Below, piece by piece: positions 8,004-11,831 of a stretch of 11,831 nucleotides of DNA. Within the stretch, counting starts at the first letter, position 1. Each line of letters starts with the position of its first letter. Source of the DNA: an uncultured Bacillota bacterium (GTDB taxonomy: Bacteria; Bacillota; Clostridia; Peptostreptococcales; Anaerovoracaceae); the NCBI GenBank assembly GCA_959606705.1, contig CAUHLX010000049.1, forward strand, positions 1 to 11,831. The letters are read 5' to 3'. The translations under genes were made by a program, and so were the position numbers. The notes under the pieces were generated by a model that worked only from the letters and a program-made list of their open reading frames with translations, had not been told where the DNA came from and made no database searches.

Positions 8004-8110
8004 AAAGGACGGAAGCCCTCGAGAGCCTGGGAACGTCAAAGGACGGAAGCTCCACGCCGCCCCGAAGTCCCCGAGGCTCCACGCCGCCCCCGCCGCCCCC
8101 GAAATTCCCC
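8004..8110. repeat. C-rich cluster of short direct repeats with minus-strand G-quadruplex potential
   Basis: AAAGGACGGAAGC occurs at 8004-8016 and 8038-8050. GCTCCACGCCGCCCC occurs at 8049-8063 and 8076-8090, and a further CGCCGCCCCC unit follows at 8091-8100. On the minus strand there are five runs of at least four G (opposite 8060-8063, 8069-8072, 8087-8091, 8096-8100 and 8107-8110), with spacers of 5, 14, 4 and 6 nt. This arrangement is compatible with a G-quadruplex. Composition differs sharply from the AT-rich sequence just upstream. No protein-coding sense was found in it. Confidence 0.6.
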
Positions 8111-8208
8111 GCAGTGTCAACAGTCTAACAACCTCGCCGCTTGATGATCCCAAGGGGATTTGATTATTTGATGGCTACCTTTCTCTTTCCCTTTGTCCTA
8201 AACCCGGT

Positions 8209-8214
8209 TATAAT
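8209..8214 (+). promoter_or_regulatory. Candidate -10 box for the PhzF-like/corA unit
   Basis: A perfect TATAAT lies 26 nt before the PhzF-like start codon, with the ribosome-binding site between. No convincing -35 box is seen at the proper distance (TTTCCC at 8186-8191). The transcript would have a leader of about 20 nt. Confidence 0.45.
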
Positions 8215-8240
8215 GAAAGAAAAAAGGGAGAGTGAGACCG

Positions 8241-9131
8241 ATGAAATTTTATATCGTAGATGCGTTTACGAAGAAGCTGTTCGGGGGGAATCCCGCAGGA
8301 GTCGTGCTGCTGCCGGAGGGGCAGGACTTTCCGGAGGATGAGGTGATGCGCAAAACCGCGGCGGAGCTGCGTTACTCCGAGACGGCGTTCATTCGAAGGG
8401 CGGCGGATCGGGAGTTCAATATCCGTTACTTTACGCCGGCGGCGGAGGTGGACCTCTGTGGTCACGCTACCATCGGGTCCTTCTGCGCGCTGATGGATGC
8501 GGGTCTTGTAAAAAGCGGTGGAACGTATATTAACGATACGCTAGCTGGGCGTCTGGAGATTCAGGCAGGAGAAGGTTTCGTCATGATGGAAATGGGAGAG
8601 GCCAAGTCATTAGGGCGGATCGACGGGGAACAGGGGCTGGAGGAGCTCTATCGGGTCATGGGACTGGAGCCGGCGGTCCGACCGGAGGGCTTGTTTCCGG
8701 AGCTGGTGTCCACAGGTCTGCCGGACATCATGATGCCAGTGTCCGATCAGGGGGCGCTTTCGGCCATCAAACCGGATTTCCCGGCACTTTCGGCGCTGTC
8801 CGACCGATATCAGGTTACCGGGGTTCACGCCTTTTCCACAGCGGAAGAGTGGGGCGCGGACGGAGACGCCGGAGCGGTGCACTGCCGGAATTTCGCGCCG
8901 CTGTATGAGATTGATGAAGAAGCCGCCACCGGGACCGCAAACGGGGCGCTGACCTATTATCTTTACAGCCATGAATTGATCTCCGCCGGAGCGGAAAACC
9001 GTTTTGTTCAGGGAGAAACCATGGATCGTCCGTCCCTGGTTCTCAGCCGTTTGACAGTGGACGGAGATCAGGTCAAGATTATGGTGGGCGGCAGTGCGGT
9101 GGTGCTGGCTCGCGGGGAGATCATGCTGTGA
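8241..9131 (+). CDS. PhzF-family protein (phenazine biosynthesis-like isomerase/epimerase fold), 296 aa
   Basis: This is a cytosolic protein of the PhzF/DAP-epimerase-like superfamily. PhzF itself isomerises a dihydroxyanthranilate intermediate in phenazine synthesis. Most family members stand alone, as here, and have unknown substrates; no phenazine genes are nearby. The N terminus MKFYIVDAFT is followed by the GGNPAGV motif (residues 15-21). RYSETAF (44-50) holds the catalytic-type glutamate E47, and DLCGHATIG (71-79) is the family hallmark. DEEAATGTANGAL (225-237) is the second half-site of the two-domain fold. Length is typical. The ATG at 8241 was preferred because GGGAG (8226-8230) is 10 nt upstream; an in-frame GTG at 8232 is too close to it. 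The stop overlaps the next gene by 4 nt. Confidence 0.9.
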   Translation: MKFYIVDAFTKKLFGGNPAGVVLLPEGQDFPEDEVMRKTAAELRYSETAFIRRAADREFNIRYFTPAAEVDLCGHATIGSFCALMDAGLVKSGGTYINDTLAGRLEIQAGEGFVMMEMGEAKSLGRIDGEQGLEELYRVMGLEPAVRPEGLFPELVSTGLPDIMMPVSDQGALSAIKPDFPALSALSDRYQVTGVHAFSTAEEWGADGDAGAVHCRNFAPLYEIDEEAATGTANGALTYYLYSHELISAGAENRFVQGETMDRPSLVLSRLTVDGDQVKIMVGGSAVVLARGEIML

Positions 9132-10060
9132 GGGTCTGCTTTATCGAGAACGGTGAGCTGAAAGACGGGACCTTGGAGGAGCGGAAGGAAATCGACTTCC
9201 GCCCCTGTTTTTCCGTGCTCAGCGATGAGGAATGGGAGCAACGGAGAGAGGAACTGGATGTTTCGGCGCGCATTTCCTCGGAAGCTTCCGCGAAACGAAT
9301 TTGCCGTTTTGAAAGTCACGATGGTTTTGATTATGTGACGGTCTCAATCCCGGATCGGGAGCATCCCGGCGAGGCGCATGACAATGTGACCATTTATTTT
9401 CGTCTCAATCTGCTGGTGTTTGTCTACGAGGGCGAAGAATGCGGAGACAAGCTGCGAAACCTGTTAGGAGAGGTGCGGGAAAAGGGGATCAAGTCGTTGA
9501 GCCTGGAACGGATTCTCTACGAGTTTTTCGACCAGTTGACCGCCGGAGATTCCGTTTTTTTGGAGGAGCTGGAGCAGCGGATTTTCGATATGGAAGAAGC
9601 TCTGCTGCTGAACGAGGAAGAGGACTACGCCAGAAAAATTTTAGACCTGCGGCGCCAGCTTCTGGTATTGAAGCGTTATTATGAACAGCTGCTGGACGTT
9701 TCCGATGCCATGGAGGAAAACGAAAACGGACTGCTCTCCGGGAAAATGGCTAGAGAGTTCGGCATCCTCACCAGTCGCATCGACCGGTTGCTGGACGGGG
9801 TGGTCAACCTGAGGGATTACGTGTCTCAAGTCCGGGACGCGTATCAGGCGCAGGTGGATATCAGCCAGAACCAGGTCATGAAGCTGTTCACCGTTATCAC
9901 GGCAATCTTTCTGCCCTTGAATCTCGTCGCGGCCTGGTACGGAATGAATCTGCGGATGCCGGAATTCAAACTCTGGTTCTTTTATCCCGTGGTGATCGTA
10001 GTCTGCATCGCGGCAGCGGTGGGAAGTTTCCTATATTTCAAGAGACACAAATGGGTATAG
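9128..10060 (+). CDS. corA: CorA-type magnesium/divalent cation channel, 310 aa
   Basis: CorA proteins form pentameric membrane channels, mainly for Mg2+ but also Co2+ or Ni2+. A cytoplasmic N-terminal alpha/beta domain (about residues 1-120) leads into long helices rich in Glu (about 125-250). Two C-terminal transmembrane helices follow (about 252-270 and 283-304). The signature YGMN (271-274) at the end of the first helix is the selectivity filter. The connecting loop reads MPEF, where many relatives have MPEL. The C terminus is basic (KRHKWV), as usual. The start is a GTG whose last bases overlap the preceding stop (GTGA at 9128-9131), with GGGGAGA (9114-9120) 7 nt upstream, so the gene is probably translationally coupled to the PhzF-like gene. 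Metal specificity cannot be read from sequence alone. Confidence 0.93.
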   Translation: MRVCFIENGELKDGTLEERKEIDFRPCFSVLSDEEWEQRREELDVSARISSEASAKRICRFESHDGFDYVTVSIPDREHPGEAHDNVTIYFRLNLLVFVYEGEECGDKLRNLLGEVREKGIKSLSLERILYEFFDQLTAGDSVFLEELEQRIFDMEEALLLNEEEDYARKILDLRRQLLVLKRYYEQLLDVSDAMEENENGLLSGKMAREFGILTSRIDRLLDGVVNLRDYVSQVRDAYQAQVDISQNQVMKLFTVITAIFLPLNLVAAWYGMNLRMPEFKLWFFYPVVIVVCIAAAVGSFLYFKRHKWV

Positions 10061-10091
10061 GAAACGTTTTTAAGATATTTCGGAGAAGCAC

Positions 10092-10134
10092 GAGGGGACA
10101 CTAATCACTGGATTTCTCATAAATCCTTCCCCCC
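10092..10134. other. Possible degraded palindromic repeat after corA
   Basis: GAGGGGACACTAATCAC (10092-10108) is followed by a small perfect hairpin, GGATTT (10110-10115) with AAATCC (10121-10126), and then TTCCCCCC (10127-10134). The AGGGGAC start recalls the left arm of the atp operon terminator. The outer parts pair only over a few G-C pairs, so it may be a decayed copy of such a repeat. Support is weak. Confidence 0.25.
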
Positions 10135-10156
10135 TGTACAACTTCATACCTTTTGA

Positions 10157-10192
10157 AAATCCATCTCAAAATGAGTGAGATGGATTTTTTCT
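10157..10192 (+). terminator. Rho-independent terminator of the PhzF-like/corA unit
   Basis: AAAATCCATCTCA (10157-10169) pairs perfectly with TGAGATGGATTTT (10177-10189) across a 7-nt loop. The right arm continues into a T-run (10186-10192). It lies 97 nt after the corA stop. Confidence 0.9.
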
Positions 10193-10215
10193 AAAAAGTA
10201 ACTGCGTATACCCTG

Positions 10216-10243
10216 TATCATTTCATACTTTTATCATTTCATA
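10216..10243. repeat. Two direct repeats TATCATTTCATA upstream of the AraC-type gene
   Basis: The 12-bp word TATCATTTCATA occurs at 10216-10227 and 10232-10243, with a 16-bp period. The shorter word TTCATAC occurs at 10222 and also at 10144. The repeats lie 85-112 bp upstream of the candidate -10 at 10328. AraC-family proteins often bind direct repeats, so autoregulation is possible but not shown. A short palindrome, ATTCC-A-GGAAT (10265-10275), lies nearby. Confidence 0.4.
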
Positions 10244-10327
10244 TCGATGGACCGGAAAACAGGGATTCCAGGAATAAAAAAGCATTGAAACAGCAAGAAT
10301 GATGAAACGCCTGTGATTAAGAACAGG

Positions 10328-10333
10328 TATAAT
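10328..10333 (+). promoter_or_regulatory. Candidate -10 box for the AraC-GNAT gene
   Basis: A perfect TATAAT is located 29 nt before the start codon, upstream of a very G-rich ribosome-binding region (10344-10360). The expected -35 position (10305-10310, AACGCC) does not match consensus, so an activator may be needed. Confidence 0.45.
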
Positions 10334-10362
10334 AATGATATTCGGAAAGGGGGGATGGGGAT

Positions 10363-11214
10363 ATGCCCAAGCAGAATATCGAGAAAGTAATCACCGCCAT
10401 CGATTACATCGAGGCGCATTTGACGGAGAAGATCGACCTTGAGCTGGTGGCGGAGGCGGTTCATTATTCCAAATACCATCTGCATCGCATGTTCACCAAT
10501 ACGGTGGGACTGACGGTGCACGACTATATTCAGAGACGGCAGCTTACGGAAGCCGCCAAGCTGCTGGTTTTCTCCAGCCAGTCCATCCTGGAGATCGCCC
10601 TGGTTTCCGGGTACGAAAGTCAGCAGGCGTTCACGAATGTGTTTACGGCAATGTATAAAACGCCTCCCGGCAAGTATCGGGAGCAGGAGGAATTTTATCC
10701 GCTGCAGTTAAAGTTCAACTTTGAAGGGAGCCACGCCATGTTTGCCGATCAGGAAGAGAGGAACTGGGAGATCACCTTCGCGGAGGAAGAGGATATTCCT
10801 TGCTGGATGGAACTGGTGCGGCTGGTAATCGACGGTTTTCCGCATCTGCGGGAGGAGGAATATGTTCAGGTGCTGAAAGAGCGGATCGACACCCGGCAAG
10901 CCTTGATATTGAAAGATGGGGAACAGGCCGTGGGCATCATGCTCTTTTCCTATGAAACGGGGAGCATCGATTTCATGGGCAGTCATCCGTTTTATCGCAG
11001 GAAGGGGATTCCCAAGGCCTTCCTGGATAAAGTCATGGAAGAATTGCTGAAAGGGAAAGAAATCAGCATTACCACATATCGGGAAGGCGACCGGGCGGAT
11101 ACCGGACACCGGGCGGAGATTAAGGGCTTGGGCTTTGCGGAAGCGGAGCTGCTGGTGGAATTCGGATATCCGACTCAGAGATTTCGCTTGCGTCAGGAGA
11201 GTTCAAATGAGTAG
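10363..11214 (+). CDS. AraC-type regulator fused to a GNAT acetyltransferase domain, 283 aa
   Basis: The N-terminal third is an AraC/XylS DNA-binding domain. The first helix-turn-helix is around residues 26-47 (DLELVAEAVHYSKYHLHRMF). The second is around 74-97 (SILEIALVSGYESQQAFTNVF), followed by the usual PPGKYR (101-106). Unlike classic AraC proteins, the DNA-binding part comes first. The rest (about 135-275) looks like a GNAT fold: a strand GIMLFSYETGSIDFMGSHP, then FYRRKGIPKAFLDKVMEEL (210-228) matching acetyl-CoA-binding motif A (R/QxxGxG/A, with K217 in place of the last small residue). TTYREGDRADTGHRAEIKGLGF and EFGYPTQRF follow. It may be a sensor-effector regulator, using the GNAT-like domain for ligand or acetyl-CoA sensing, or an active acetyltransferase. 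The purine-rich stretch GGAAAGGGGGGATGGGG precedes the ATG. The 3' end overlaps the next gene by 8 nt. Confidence 0.85.
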   Translation: MPKQNIEKVITAIDYIEAHLTEKIDLELVAEAVHYSKYHLHRMFTNTVGLTVHDYIQRRQLTEAAKLLVFSSQSILEIALVSGYESQQAFTNVFTAMYKTPPGKYREQEEFYPLQLKFNFEGSHAMFADQEERNWEITFAEEEDIPCWMELVRLVIDGFPHLREEEYVQVLKERIDTRQALILKDGEQAVGIMLFSYETGSIDFMGSHPFYRRKGIPKAFLDKVMEELLKGKEISITTYREGDRADTGHRAEIKGLGFAEAELLVEFGYPTQRFRLRQESSNE

Positions 11215-11831
11215 AGAACAGCGGAGGAAAATCCCCTTTCCCGAGGAAGTCCGCCATTTGGAACAGATCAATTCCATTCTGGACACCGCCCTGCAAAAGG
11301 CGGAAAAATCCGTGGAACGGCGGGATCGGGAGTACATGGAAACCAAGCGCTATATGGTGGAATATCGAGGAGAAATCGATCCTCGGGAGCTATTTCAAAA
11401 CGAACTGCTTCTCAAGCAGATCGATCGCAACGGGGCCTTTGCGGTGCGGACGCGGGACAAGATTGCCAAACTGAAGGGGTCTCCCTACTTTGCCCGTATC
11501 GATTTCAGGGAGATAGACGGCGGGCAGACGATGGAATGCTACATCGGACGGTTTGCGTTTGACTATGAAAATGAACAGTTGATCTATGATTGGCGAGCAC
11601 CCATCGCCAGCATGTTTTATGACTGCGAGGTGGGTCCGGCGGGATACGAGGCACCCGTTGGTCGAATCGAGGGAGAGCTGATCCGGAAACGGCAGTTCAA
11701 AATCACGAACGGAATCATGGAATACGCCTTGGAAACCTCGGACAATATTCAAGATGACGTTCTGCAAAGGGAATTGAGCCTGACCTCGGATGAGAAGATG
11801 AAATCCATCATTGCTACGATTCAAAAGGAAC
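11207..11831 (+). CDS. helD: HelD-type RNA polymerase recycling ATPase, N-terminal part (3' truncated by window edge)
   Basis: HelD is a UvrD/Rep-like superfamily 1 ATPase that removes stalled RNA polymerase from nucleic acid and helps recycle it. The visible 208 residues cover the region before the Walker A motif. A charged helical N terminus (about 15-75), likely the coiled-coil arm that enters the polymerase secondary channel, is followed by SPYFARIDF (92-100). Then come CYIGRFAF and LIYDWRAPIASMFYD (125-139), typical of the family, GELIRKRQFKI (156-166) and KMKSIIATIQKE (197-208), which directly precedes the Q-motif in homologues. The ATG at 11207 has AGGAGA (11195-11200) 6 nt upstream and overlaps the AraC-GNAT gene by 8 nt. 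No stop is reached. The ATPase motifs lie outside the window, so activity cannot be judged. Confidence 0.88.
   Translation, partial: MSREQRRKIPFPEEVRHLEQINSILDTALQKAEKSVERRDREYMETKRYMVEYRGEIDPRELFQNELLLKQIDRNGAFAVRTRDKIAKLKGSPYFARIDFREIDGGQTMECYIGRFAFDYENEQLIYDWRAPIASMFYDCEVGPAGYEAPVGRIEGELIRKRQFKITNGIMEYALETSDNIQDDVLQRELSLTSDEKMKSIIATIQKE

Larger units (their letters stand above)
7557..8240. other. Long gene-free intergenic region (about 0.7 kb)
   Basis: No reading frame here has both a ribosome-binding site and recognisable protein character. The first part (to about 8000) is AT-rich, unlike the surrounding genes, and holds an imperfect inverted repeat, a nested hairpin and scattered TCGAA motifs. 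The last part (about 8004-8110) is C-rich and repetitive. A weak sigma-A-like pair (TTTACT at 7720-7725, TAATAT at 7743-7748, 17-bp spacing) could start a non-coding transcript, but nothing confirms it. No known riboswitch, T-box or tRNA was recognised. Confidence 0.6.

Noticed and set aside
7941..8153. A minus-strand 70-codon frame through the C-rich repeats with repeated GAAWS-like words
   Set aside because: It uses a TTG start without a ribosome-binding site. The repeated residues simply reflect the DNA repeats.
8141..8341. A plus-strand 66-codon frame overlapping the start of the PhzF-like gene
   Set aside because: It has no ribosome-binding site, spans the promoter, and its end is an out-of-frame reading of the PhzF-like gene.

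Overview
The window reads as a chromosomal segment of an anaerobic, Gram-positive type bacterium, most likely a moderately GC-rich member of the Clostridia (Bacillota). This rests on the canonical atpIBEFHAGDC operon, G-rich Shine-Dalgarno sites, Rho-independent terminators ending in T-runs, and the kinds of neighbour seen (APC permease, PhzF-like protein, CorA, AraC regulator, HelD). The taxonomic call is an inference. No mobile element, CRISPR array, rRNA or convincing tRNA was found.

Layout. (1) Positions 1-585 hold the C-terminal part of an APC-family amino-acid permease, followed by a terminator whose loop carries three Spo0A-box-like repeats. (2) Positions 769-7482 hold a complete F1Fo ATP synthase operon: atpI, then subunits a, c, b, delta, alpha, gamma, beta and epsilon. 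It is tightly packed, with several 8-16 nt overlaps, and is closed by a terminator with a 21-bp perfect stem. (3) Positions 7557-8240 are a gene-free stretch of about 0.7 kb. It is AT-rich with inverted repeats at first, then becomes a C-rich block of short direct repeats with G-quadruplex potential on the minus strand. (4) Positions 8241-10060 are a two-gene unit: a PhzF-family protein and a CorA-type divalent cation channel overlapping by 4 nt. A terminator follows. (5) From 10363 comes an AraC-type DNA-binding domain fused to a GNAT acetyltransferase. It overlaps by 8 nt the start of a HelD-type RNA polymerase-recycling ATPase that runs off the right edge.

How it works together. The ATP synthase genes encode a full rotary enzyme in the usual order. 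The c subunit carries the residues that in the Ilyobacter tartaricus ring coordinate Na+ (Q32, V63, E65, T66, T67), so the enzyme is probably sodium-coupled. The epsilon subunit keeps the ATP-binding signature of the Bacillus PS3 type. The other units look like independent housekeeping or stress functions.

I did not find a convincing undescribed system. The best leads are the Na+ signature, the box array upstream of the atp operon, the structured intergenic region, and the AraC-GNAT/HelD pairing.
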